A DNA stretch of 15,480 nucleotides from assembly GCA_026770585.1 (NCBI GenBank), contig MU646780.1:54976-70455 (forward strand). The letters are read 5' to 3'. The number at the start of each line of letters is the position of its first letter. Position 1 is the first letter of the stretch. Made by a program: the position numbers and the translations under genes. Under the pieces are notes generated by a model, which saw only the letters and a list, made by a program, of their open reading frames with translations, made no database searches and was not told the DNA's origin. Positions 1 to 11,748 of the stretch are shown here, one piece after another. The stretch is from Baffinella frigidus. Lineage: Eukaryota; Cryptophyceae; Cryptomonadales; Baffinellaceae.

Positions 1-50
1 AGTGTCTAGTGTCTAGTGTCTAGTGTCTAGTGTCTAGTGGTTAGTGTGAG
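1..50 (+). repeat. Heptamer tandem repeat (AGTGTCT)
   Basis: Five exact 7-bp units and two degenerate ones. Same unit length as the telomere-like arrays elsewhere. Confidence 0.9.
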
Positions 51-109
51 GGACGAGGTCTCCTGACGAGAGAGAGAGAGAGTGCGAGAGTGCGAGCTGC
101 TCCACCTGG

Positions 110-322
110 GGTTTGGGGTTTGGGGTTTGGGGTTTGGGCCTTGGAGTTTGGAGTTTAGAGTTTGGAGTTTGGAGGTTGGAGTTTGGGGCCATGGTTTTTA
201 TGGTTTATGGTTTATGGTTTATGGTTTACGGTTGATGGTTTATTGTTTATTGTTTATTGTTTATTGTTTATTGCTTATTGTTTATTGTTTATTGTTTATT
301 GTTTATTGTTTATGGTTGTGGG
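110..322 (+). repeat. Heptamer arrays: TTTGGGG, TTTATGG, TTTATTG
   Basis: Successive blocks of 7-bp units that change sequence by single bases from block to block (TTTGGGG, then TTTGGAG, TTTATGG, TTTATTG). The Val-Tyr-rich open frames across them are repeat translation. Confidence 0.9.
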
Positions 323-380
323 GCCATACGCCTCCGCCACGTCCGGTTCAAAAGTGGCCCCGTAGCCTTCTGAGTGGTAC

Positions 381-407
381 CTTGGTTCGCGATAGTTCAA
401 GCATCAG
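381..407 (-). CDS. 3' fragment copy of the LMLQLSRTK exon, possible microexon
   Basis: Reads LMLELSRTK, ending ACCAAG before GTACCAC. Upstream, the homologous CAG codon has become TAG, which would be a stop but also makes an acceptor (CACCTGATAG), leaving a 27-nt, phase-0 microexon. Last exon-like segment of the window in sense. Confidence 0.4.
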
Positions 408-1302
408 CTATCAGGTGACGCGAAGTGCCCTGAGTCAGGAGAAACACAAGCTAATAGGGCAACGCCTTAAATTCAGGGCAGATACGCCTATGGTACTGAC
501 TACGGTAGGCCGTAGGGCTCCTACGAGAAACCCGGGGCTGGGTAGACATACCTTGGTTCGCGAAAGCTGGAGCATCAGCTGGCGCGCGAGGCTGGCGAAG
601 GCGTCTTTCTCTGCCTTGAGCCTGCCACGCAACACCCTAGCCTTCAGCCGGCGGAGCTTCTGCCCGGGAGACAGTGGGTGGGCTCCGGCGTGTCTCGTGT
701 TGGGCGGGGGCGCTCTGCCTTGAGCCTGCCACGCACCAGCCTAGCGTTCCGCCGCTGAAAAAGAGTCTTTCTATCATTGGTGCCACGAAACGGCCACTTT
801 TGGAGGGAAATCAAAGGACCCCCCCCGCAATTCCCCAAAAGTCAAATATAGAACGCAGTCCTAGGCTCTTGCGTGGTGGGAAGAGGGAGGGTCCCTTCAT
901 TCACCACATCGCCCATCTGAGCAAAGAAAAAGGATACATAAAATGGAGGGGGGGGAGGAGGGCGAGGTTGGGAGGGCAGAAGAGAGAGAGAGACAGGGCT
1001 CGAGATGCCTTTCGAGCGAGAGAGAGAGAGCGAGCGAGATAACTAGCTAGATGAAGAGAGAGAGAGAGAGAGATAGCTAGCTAGCTAGCTAGAGAGAGAG
1101 AGAGAGAGTGAGCGAGAGAGAGAGAGAGGAGGGGACCTGGCGACGCGGGCCTCGGCGACACGGCGACCGGAGGCGGTCTGTCTCTGTCCGCGAAGTCAGG
1201 AGGAGGACGGGCCAGGCTAGAGGGGGGGGGAGCAAGAAGAGAGAGATCGAGAGAGCGAGAGAGCGAGAGAGTGAGAGAGCGAGAGGGTAAGAGATGCCTT
1301 TC

Positions 1303-1333
<31 letters not shown>

Positions 1334-4300
1334 AGCGATAAAGATAGCGGGGTAGGAAGGCAACCTGGCGACGCGGGCCTCGGCGACACGGCGCGCGAGG
1401 CGGTCTGTCTCTCTTCGCGCGAGCAGCAACCCCTCCTGTAAAGCGTTTATGGTTTATGGTGCAGGGTTTAGGGTGTAAACCCTACGGGTTTATGGTTTAT
1501 GGTTTATGGTTTATGGTTTATGGTTTATGGTTTATGGTTTATGGTTTATGGTTTATGGTTTATGGTTTATGGTTGAGGGTGTAAACCCTAAACCGCGCGA
1601 GGCGGTCTGTGTATGATGGATGCGAAGAGCGTGGTTTGTTTGTTTGTTCGTTAGTCATTTAGTAAGTTGGTTAGTTAGTTAGTTAGTAAGTTAGTTAGTT
1701 AGTTATTTGGTCAGTTAGTTGGTTGGTCGGTTAGTTGGGTAATTAGTTAGTTAGTTAGTTGGTTGGTTAGTTAGTAAGTGAGCGGGACTCGCAACCTGTT
1801 CGGTGGCCTCCTTATCGCGCAACTCATGCTCCAGCTTCATCCTCCCCCTCTGCCCTTCCAGGAACCGAACCTGCCCACCCACCTCGCACACGTCAACACA
1901 CGCCAGGCCACGCCAGGCCACAAGTGGAAATTTGCCTAAAGTTGATGATGAGCCCATTCGGAGATTCTTGTCCTGGAAACACGCCAAAATCCACCAATTG
2001 GAGCCATTCCTGCGCGCAAAAAAATGTTTTATTTGTACCAGGAAACACTTCTAAAATGAGGGAGGCACCGCGCTCGCTCACGCCGTTTTCTCAAATCATG
2101 TGGGAAACCTCTTTTCATCTGAAGTTGACAAGTTGCTACGGGGGGGGTTGGAGACACCCCGCCCGCTGTCGCCTCCTTCTCAAATCGTGTGGGACGACCC
2201 CTCTTTGTCTGAAGTTGACAAGTTGCTACAGGGGGGGGTGACTTAATCAGCAACAACTTTCGGCTGGCACTGCTCTGGTACAAAGAGGCCAGACCTTTGT
2301 TGAACACATTTGATTCGGAAAGCGGTCCCTTGAGCCCGAAGACCTACCCTAGGCCATACCGTATGCGAAGCTATACCCTGCACCACATAACAGCCACGCC
2401 AGAGTCCTGGAAGGGGTCGCCAAAAGTCAATTCGTCCCTGGGCGCTGTGGTTGTCAAAAGTCATCACCGTCTTTAAAGACGGTCTCAATGCGATGTACCC
2501 ACTTGAGCAGTCTGGCGTGGAGTGGGCCGACGTACCTGAGTCTTGAGGTTGGCGACAATTTCGTCCTGGGCGCCCTCTGTGTCGGGCATCTCCACCACTG
2601 CCACTGGCGGAGGGTTCCTGCGAGAGGGTCCCACAATGAGAAAACGTGACCACCTTTTCTCATTGTGGGACCTTTTTTTCTCATTGTTGTGGGGAAAGGC
2701 GCCGGCGGCGGGTTCCTGGGACAATGTCCCGAGGTCATGAGTGAGACAGAGCTGGAGAGAGAGGGAGACAGCGAGGGAGAGAGAGGGCGACAGAGAGGGA
2801 TAGAGAGAGAGATAGAGAGGGAGCGAGGGGGTATGTCCATGCCGGCGCCGGGTTCCTGTTGATCAAGTGGCGCGGGGCTCGTTTTGTAAGAAAACCTCAT
2901 AACCTGTGCCTGTGAGATTCCCACTAGGTCACCACTGGCACCGGCGGAGGAGTCCTGTCTCGAAGCACATGCGTGAGCCAGAGAGAGAGAGATGGTGAGA
3001 GGGTGAGAGGGTGAGAGGGTGAGAGGCGGAGAGAGCGAGACAGAGATGGGGAGAGGGGGAGAGAGAGTGAGAGGTCGAGAGGTCCACCACTGCCACCGGT
3101 GGAGGGTTCCTGCGAGAGGGTTCCACAATGTGAAAAGGTGGCATTGTGGGGGAAAGGCGCCGGCTGCCGTCTGTGAATGCTGGAGCACCCTATTGACATG
3201 TGGAGTTGTAAGAATTTGTACCAGGATAAGGTCGGGCAACCTCGTGACTCGTCTATGCTGTACTAGAAACGTGACCACACGCACGAACGTTGCTGCACAA
3301 ATGTCCACTTGTAGAAGCAAACGGGTTTAAACAGGCCCCTCTTGCATTCTGGTATGGGAGTCGTGCCTGAGCGTCTGAATCTCGGCAAAATCTTGGTTGA
3401 ATTGAGCACGGAATCTTCCCTGACAGTTGACGGAGTGGGTCGTGCCTGACAATCTGAATCTGTGAGGGTGCAGGGGGGAGGGTACAGAGTGGAGGGTGAG
3501 GGTAGAGGATAGAGGGTGAGAGTAGAGGGTAGAGGGTGAGGGTAGAGGGTAGAGGGTATAGGGTGAAGGTAGAGGTTAGAGGGTATAGGGTGAGGGTATA
3601 GGGTATAGGGTATAGGGTATAGGGTGAGGGTAGAGGGTAGAGGGTAGAGGTGGGAGGGTAGAGGTCGTGCCTGAGAATGCGAATCTCGGCATCGAGTTTC
3701 TTCTGGTACTTGTCATTCACCGCCAATCGATCTACCGCCTCCTGTCGCGCCACCTGCGATTCGGGAACCCTCTTGCCTGAGCGTCTGAATCTCGGCAACA
3801 TCTTGGTTGACTTGAGCAAAAAAACTTTTGCTCAAGTCAACCAAGATTTGACTTGAGCAAACATCTTGGTTGACTTGAGCAAAAAAGCTTCCCTGACAGC
3901 GGACGGAGTGGATCGTGCCTGTGAATCTGAATCTCAGTGGGTACAGGGGGGAGGGTGAGGGTAGAGGGTAGAGGGTAGAGGGTAGAGGGTAGAGGGTAGA
4001 GGAAAGAAGGTGAGGCCAGTCGATCTATCGCCTCCTGTCGCTCCACCTGCGTTTAGGCTTGAGGGTTGAGGGTTGGGTTTTGGGTTTTAGGTTTTAGGAT
4101 TCATAGTTTATGATTTGTGGTTTGTGGTTTGTGGTCTCTGGTTTCTGGTTTAGCGTTATGGTCCAGGGTTCAGGAGGGTTCAGGAGGGTTCAGGAGGGTT
4201 CAGGAGTGTTGAGTGTTGAGTGTTGAGGTGGTGCGTGGCCTTCCCGAGCAGCGCCGCAGGTTGGCGGGGTTAAGGACAACTTTCGCTTCGGAAGTGGTTG

Positions 4301-7123
4301 GCACGGGGCAACTTTCACCTCGGAAGTGGTGAATGGCATCCACGGCCCGCGTGACCCATAGGGTGTTCTCTTCTTCTTCTTCTTCTTCTTCTTCTTCTTC
4401 TTCTTCTTCTTCTTCTTCTTCTTCTTCTTCTTCTTCTTTATTACCCCCACAAAAGAACCCGATGATACTCGAGAGGCCCCAAGGTTTTTGAAAAGTGGTC
4501 AACCACTAGCCTACCAGAGGGTCAACTTGGCCCAAGCTCCGGAGCCCTCTAGGGTTCCGAATTCCGGGTTTCGAGTTCCGGGTTTCGGGTTCCGGGTTTC
4601 GGGATTCGGGATTCAGGTTTCGGGTTTCGGGGATCGAACGAGACCTCGGCCTCCTTCTTTTTAGCGACAGTGCGGAGCAGGCTGGTTCCGGGTTCCGTGT
4701 TTCGGGTTCCGTGTTCCGGGTTCCGGGTTCCATATTTTGGGTTTCGGGTTCCGGGTTTCGGGTTCCGGGTTCCGGGTTTCGGGTTCCGGGTTTCGGGATC
4801 CGGGATCCGGTTTCCGGTTTCCGGGTTTCGGACCTCGGCCTCCTTCTTTTCCGCGAGAGTGCGAAGTAGGCTGTCCCGCATGTCTGCCATGTCTTGTCCG
4901 TCCAGCGTGCCCGCCTGACACACAAAACCGCAACGGTTCACCAGCCTGACACACCAAACCGCAATGTTTCACACACTACACGTACAGATATGGGACATGC
5001 AGTCATGTCTTGTCCGTCCAGCCTGCCCGCCTGCCACACCACACCGCAACGGTTCACACATTACATGTCCTTTCCACGTACAAACATGGGACTTGCGGTG
5101 ATGCCTGCCCCTGCTAGATCCAGGCCGTGGCCAAAACCTGCCCCCCCTGACCTTTACAAGGATCTAAGTCGACTAATTTCAATGTAATTATCGTATGCTC
5201 TGCACGCCACTTGGTTCAATTCGGATTCAAGTCAAGGTCAAGAACCGACGACACTGCCAACCACGTACACGCTTGCGGTAGGGCCTGAGTTCACTGAGGT
5301 CCTAGGCTGGTCCTAGGGCCCTACGGTAGGCTTTGCCGCAAAACCACCCAACTCTTGGAAGAATTCAGAGAACATGGACATCAAGGGTGGCAGGACGCCA
5401 AGTCCCAGATCGCTCAAAGTCTATTCGGTCAGACCGATTTTGCCCTCCCGGGCTCTTCCCCGCTCCAAAGATGACGGATACGTGCCACACACCCAGCATG
5501 TCAACTTTTGAATAGACTGACAGTCAACCCGAGTGAGGATTCCACCGCAAATAGCTTCAGATCCACGGCGACTGTTCTATGTCGAGCACAGACCAGCTGG
5601 CGACTGTTCTATGGCGAGCATAGAACAGTCGGCGACTGTTCTATTGCAAGGTTGACTCAGGCAGAGCTAGTGGGTCCCTGGGACGTCGAGTGCACCACAA
5701 AAAGGGGCCCCAACGGCGGAGAACTGTGCACAGTCGAGAAAACAAGCGTGAGCCATCTCTTCGAATCGGCCAGTATCTCCGAGCGGGTCACGCTGAGATA
5801 CGTATATCCTGCCTCTCGCTGCATTACTGCCTGCTGAGATACGTATATCCAGGTGGGACGGCGCGCACACCTCCGAGAACCTCAGATCCGCGGCGATAAG
5901 CTCCTCAGCCTTGGCGCTCAGAAGCGCAGCAATCACGTGCGTGTGCGCATCATAACCTGTTCAGAGTGGTCCACTTAGCGCGGATGTCACGCCATAAGTG
6001 GCCAGGGGTCATAACCTGACGAAAATCGTCCACCTAGCGCCGTCGTCACGCCATAAGTGGCCAGGGGTCAGGTACGTTTACTCGTGTGTGCGTCATAACC
6101 TGTTCATGGGTTATGGCTGTGGTGCATGGTTCAGGGGTTCACCGCCCAACACCACGCACCCTTGGAAAGAGGAAATAACAAAGACGCGCTCCGCAGTTTT
6201 GCCTGCGTCACAACCTAACGAGAGTCGTCCACTTAGCGCCGTGCACTTGTCACGCCACAAGTGGCCAAGATTCAGGTGCTTTTACTCCACGTGGTTGGGT
6301 ACCACTCAAAACACGACGAGGAATTCCAAAGATAACTACTTGGATTGTTTTAGGAGACACGCCAAAAGCCAGCAGTTGATGGTCACGTTACACTGAATAT
6401 CCGGGGCTGGCGTGCCTCGTGGTCGTTTGAGCGGTCCTCTGACCTGAGGTGGTTTCCGCGAGGAGGTCTTGGGCGTCCTGGCGGGAGCGGTTCGCGTCCG
6501 CTAGCTGCTTCGCTGACTGTTCCAGCTCCTGCAAACGTCAACATACCACCAAAGTCAATAACAGGTTATCACCCCAAGCCTCGAGGGCATCGTCAGGTTA
6601 TCATCCCAATCCTTTGACATCAGGTTATGAACCCACCCCTCGACATCAGGATGTAGATGAAAGCTCCTGCGAAACCATAAACACCGAAACCATAAACACC
6701 GGCGTCCTGGCGGGAATGGTTGGTGTCCGCTAGCTGCTTCGCTGACTGTCCCAACTCTTGCGGTTAAGGTTTCGGGTTTCGGGTTTCGGGTTTCGGGTTT
6801 CGGGTTTCGGGTTTCGGGTTTATGGTTTATGGTGTATAGTGTATGGTTTATGGTTTATGGTTTATGGTTTATGGTTTATGGTTTATGGTTTATGGTTTAT
6901 GGTTTATGGTTTAGAGTTAATGGTTTGGAGTATGGTTCAGGGCTTCGCGGACTGCTCCAGCTCCAGCAAAAGTCAACACCACACTCAAAGTCAACACCGC
7001 AAAGTCAACACCACACTCAAAGTCAACACCACACTCAATGATAGAGTTAGGGTTGGTTGCCTCGGGGGAGGTCTTCCGAGCAGCCTGCTACACACGCAGC
7101 TTGTTCTCCCGAAGAGTCTTCAA

Positions 7124-7161
<38 letters not shown>

Positions 7162-7274
7162 AGCAGCATGGTGGGAAGGCTCGCAACCTTAGCAAGCTCC
7201 TCAGAGGTCTTCCGCGCAGCCTGCTCCAAGAGGAGTTTGTTCTCGCGAAGAGTCTTCAACTCGCTCTTTCTCCA

Positions 7275-7311
<37 letters not shown>

Positions 7312-10181
7312 GCCTGTCTCTCTCTCTTTATCTCTCTCTCTTTCTTTCTCTCTCTATCTCTCTCTCTCTCTCGTTCAGTCTCTCGATCGTAGCTTGGCGA
7401 ACCTTAGCGAGCTCCTCAGAGGTCTTCCGCGCAGCCTGTTCCAAGAGGAGTTTGTTCTCCCTCAGAGTCTTGAGCTCCATGTTGGCAGCGGTCAGGCTTG
7501 ACTCCACCCCCCCCATCTTCCCCCGCCATTCCTCCGCCTTTGCCTGATTTAGGGTTCAGGGCGGATTAGGGATTAGAATTTAGGGTTTAGGGTTTAGGGT
7601 CTAAGGTTCAGATTTTAGCGACCACAACGTCCATTTGTTCAACACCGAATTGAGAGATTGAGAGGTGAGCACTGACGCCACCTCCTCCCCCTTTTCTCGC
7701 GCCCTTCCTCCTCCCACACAGCGGGAATGCTGCACAGCAAAAAAATCGTCAAATCTAACTCATTTCCCGTTACCTGATCCGTAGGAACCCCCTCTATGTC
7801 TTTACGGATTGCCTTCCGTAGGGCCCCAGGTCTTACCGCTTATGGGTCATTCAAAATCCCTCCGAAGCTGTGTGGGTTGGCGGGATTTGCAACCGGAGGA
7901 GGAACATCGTCCATGTGCGTCCATGTGGCACCCACTCCATCAAAACACATGCATTCGGTAGGAAAGTACGGAGGGCTCGCAACCTGGACAGCGACAACGA
8001 CAGCATCGTCCCGCATCCGCTCTCCTTGGTTGATCGTCAACTGCCCGCCCCCCGTGTGTCAGCATCCCAGGGTCACACCATACCGCAACACACCACAAGG
8101 CAACGGTTCACACACCACACCGCAACGGTTCACGCTCTCCTTGGTTGATCGTCAACTGCCCAACCCCGTGTGTCAGCATCCCAGGGTCCGTGGTCGGATG
8201 TTGGGGGGGGAAATGAATCAGGTATATTCGAGGATGCTGTGAGAGGATTCGCTCTCCTTGGTTGATCGTCAACTGCCCCCCCCCCGTGTGTCAGCATCCC
8301 AGGGCCCTTGGTCGGATATTGTGTGGGGGAATGAATCAGGTATTGAAGATGGTGTGGGAGGATCCGCTCTCCTTGGTTGATCGTCAACTGCCCACCCCCA
8401 CCCAGTTTACTGCATACCTAGAAAGTGACAAGTTTGTTTGATACCCATAAAGTGACAAACACTTGAGTGTTACAGAGCGGTGATGAGGGTAGAGGGTAGA
8501 GGGAAGAGGGTAGAGGGTGGAGGGTAGCGGGTAGAGGGTAGAAGGGGGAGGGTAGAGGGTAGAGGGTGGAGAATAGAGGGTAGAGGGGGGAGGGTATAGG
8601 GTACAGGAAAGAGAGTATAATGTATAGGGTATAGTGTATAGACTAGAGGGTAGATGGTAGAGGGTAGAGGGTAGAGGAGGGAGGGGGCGCCTGCATGACA
8701 GCCTCCTCCTTGAGACAGTTTTCGATCTCTTTCTTGAGCTTCGAGGGTAGAGGGTAGAGGGTAGACAATAGAGGGTAGAGGGTTGAGGGTAAAGGGTGGA
8801 GGATAGAGGGTAAAGGTAGAGGGTAGAGGGGAGAGGGTGGAGGGGGCCTCTCTCTCGGGGCACCTGCATGACAGCCTCCTCCTTGAGACAGTCGTCAATC
8901 TCTTTCTTGAGCTTCGAGGGTAGAGGGTAGAGGGTGGAGGGTAGAGGGTAGAGACAAGAGGGTAAAGGGTAGAGAGTAGAGGGTAGAAAATAGAGGGACG
9001 AGGGGGCACCTGCATGACAGCCTCCTCCTTGAGACACTCGTCAATCTCTTTCTTGAGCTTCTCCATCTGTTCCAGGTCTTTTTCGTACCTGATTCAGGGT
9101 TGAGGTGTTAGGGGTGAGGGGTGAGTGTTGAGGGTTAGGGGTTCGGGTTTGGGGTTAGGGTTTGGGGTTAGGGTTTAGGGTTTAGGGTTTAGGGTTTAGG
9201 GTTTAGGGTTTAGGGTTAGGATTTGGGGTTTGGGGTTTAGGGTTTAGGGTTTAGGGTTAGGTTTAGGGTTTATGGTTCAGGGTTCAGGGTTTAGGGTTTA
9301 GGGTTTAGGGTTTAGGGTTTAGAGTTCAGGGTTTAGGGTTAGGTTTAGGGTTTAGGGTTTGGGGTTCAGGGATTAGAGTTGAGGGTTTAGGGTTCTCGTA
9401 CCCTCCGATGATCACCTCCAGCCGGACAATCTCCCCCTGCACCCAGGATATTTTTATTAATTAAACACGTTTAATTGAATGAAACATGTGTTCAATTCAA
9501 CATGTAATTTAATTAAACATGTTTAATTTAATTAAATCTAGTTTGTTCTGAAAAATTGAGGTACCGACATGTTGAATGTAATCGAGCACCCTCAAAGTCT
9601 TCGCATTCACGCTACCACTCGAGGCTAGAAATGTGACTATTTTGAAAGTTTTAACTTTACAAGTCCTTTACAAGTGGGTCGCTGTGTAGTAATTTTCACA
9701 CAAATAGGGTCGTTTGGTCACGTATCTGGGGGGATTCCCCCAGATACGTGACCAAGCCCGCCCGTGACTGGTACTAAATTCAACAACCCCACATTTAAAA
9801 TACTCCCTCTTCCAGCCTCGAGTGGTAGGTGCGCCACGTTCCACTGCCAACCAGAACATTTCGCCTAAGTCAACTGCTCCCAAAAATCAGTGACTTAAGT
9901 CAAACGCCTGCTTCGGGAGCAGGTCCATCTAAACGAAATGGCAACTTAACGTTGGAGCGGACACGTGGAACAGCCCCGCCGGCAGGCTCGTGAACGCCCG
10001 CGTGACCGGTCACGCGGACGCCGAAGCCAACTGTCCGAGGTGACTGCCTTGTCATGTTCCGTCGAAGTTATGTTCGCTTCGCTCAAAGAGAGAGAGCGAG
10101 AGAGCGAGATAGAGAGATAGATAGCAAGTGAGAGAGAGAGATTGAGAGAGAAAGAGCGCGAGAGAGCGAGAACGAGAGAGA

Positions 10182-10229
<48 letters not shown>

Positions 10230-10384
10230 TAGATAGAGAGAGCGCGCGCGAAACCTTTCTCCTGACGCTGGGTGGCAGAGGGTATCTCGGTACAAAACCG
10301 TCAACGTTAAAGCGGACACGACCAATCGCTTCGCTCACAGAGAGAGAGGGAGAGAGATAGATAGATAGAGAGAGCGATATATTT

Positions 10385-10417
<33 letters not shown>

Positions 10418-10418
10418 C

Positions 10419-10451
<33 letters not shown>

Positions 10452-11091
10452 TGGAGAGAGAGATTGGGACCTTGGACTTCTCCTGGCGATCGGTGGCAGA
10501 GGCCATTTCGGCTCTCATCTCCTCCCTCGACTCCTCCAGCTCCCGCTCTGCCACGCCAGGCCACAAAAATGTCATTTTACAATGTTGTATTTGTACCACG
10601 AAACACTTTTGGGCGTGAAACGTTGTATTTGACATTCCGATTGATGACGCCCTAGCGCTCGGTGGCAGAGGCCATCCCGGCGCGCATTTTCATCCCCCCA
10701 GGCACTTTTCATGCTCGAAGTGCATACTTGATTTCTGGTTTCGGGTCTCTTGTTTCTGGGTTTTGATTTCTGGTTTCGGGTCTCTGGTTTCTGGTGTGTG
10801 CTTTCTGGTTCCGGGTTAGGCTCTTCGAAAGACGCTTCTGAACGAACACTGGCTCCGAGCGCCCACTCAGCCAATCAGTGAGTGAGTGCGTGCGTGCGCC
10901 AATCAGTGCCGATCAGTGCCAATCAGCTAATGTGTGAGTGAGCGCGTGCGTACGTGTGTGCGTGCGTGCGTGAGTGAGTGAGGAAGGGAGGGGGTGAGGG
11001 GGTGAGGGAGTTAGGGAGGGAGTCACTCATTGAGTGAGTGAGTGAGTGAGTGCTTCAGGGAATGATGAGGGGGGCGAGTGAGTGAGTCAAT

Positions 11092-11148
<57 letters not shown>

Positions 11149-11633
11149 TGAGAGAGACAGACAGAGAGTTGGTACCAGTATCAGCGAAGCGGCGGTGGGA
11201 TTCGGCCTCCCTCGCACGCGAGTTAGAAAGCTCCTCCTGCACCAGAGAGAGAGGGACCTTCATTAATTGATAATCCCACCATGTCCCCAGGGAGAGAGAG
11301 AGAGAGAGAGAGACAGAGCGCGCGAGGGAGGGGGGGTGGGGGGGGGGAGAGGGAGAGAGAGGGAGATAGAGAGATAGAGAGATAGAGAGATAGAGAGATA
11401 GAGAGATAGAGAGAAACCTTGATCGATTCCAACACTCCCAAAGAGAGAGACCCCAATTGGTCCTCATCAGAAGACTGACACCACGCCAAGTCACCCGGCA
11501 GCACACCACGAGCATAATTGACTTTTGCAGCAGGACTGGTTGACTTTTTAGAGTGCGGCCCATTTTGTTCCAACAGCTTCCACGCCGCCGCGTCACGCGG
11601 CGGACACGCCAGGATCAGACACCTCTCGCGTCG

Positions 11634-11683
<50 letters not shown>

Positions 11684-11701
11684 TTCTCTCTCTCTCTCTC
11701 G

Positions 11702-11748
<47 letters not shown>

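Larger units (their letters stand above)
5941..6270 (-). repeat. Three copies of a GGCCACTTRTGGCGTGAC unit
   Basis: Each copy holds GGCCACTT(A/G)TGGCGTGAC, a spacer ending GCTAAG or GCTAGG, the 17-nt microexon-like segment and GTTRTGA. Between copies b and c the period is 59 bp; copy a is 199 bp away. Confidence 0.75.
8484..9000 (+). repeat. TAGAGGG heptamer arrays between exon copies
   Basis: Three arrays (8484-8680, 8742-8845, 8916-9000) separate and border the copies at 8691, 8864 and 9010. Leu/Pro/Ser/Tyr-rich open frames here are repeat translation. Confidence 0.9.

Noticed and set aside
82-723. 213-codon + strand open frame
   Set aside because: Most of it translates heptamer repeats (VYGLWFM, FIVYCLL) and the rest is the antisense of the exons at 381-659.
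2454-3320. 288-codon minus-strand open frame
   Set aside because: Long only because CT and hairpin repeats lack stops; it runs through several exon boundaries and contains poly-Ser/Leu/Pro. Only the short segments inside it are supported.
4190-4502. Poly-Lys and poly-Glu frames
   Set aside because: Pure translation of the (TTC)n microsatellite.
8015-8392. CRISPR array
   Set aside because: Repeat unit is 115 bp, copies abut without unique spacers of constant length, and the context is eukaryotic.
8384-9066. 217- and 198-codon Ser/Leu/Tyr/Pro-rich minus-strand frames
   Set aside because: Translations of the TAGAGGG arrays; the genuine coding signal is the 16-26 codon segments in a single frame.
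9095-9395. A true telomere
   Set aside because: Units are degenerate and unique sequence and exons continue on both sides, so it is interstitial.
9714-9755. Rho-independent terminator
   Set aside because: Hairpin lacks a following U tract, and bacterial terminators are not expected in this context.
10377-10434. TATA-type promoter
   Set aside because: It is a TATACA/AT microsatellite with no transcription-start context.
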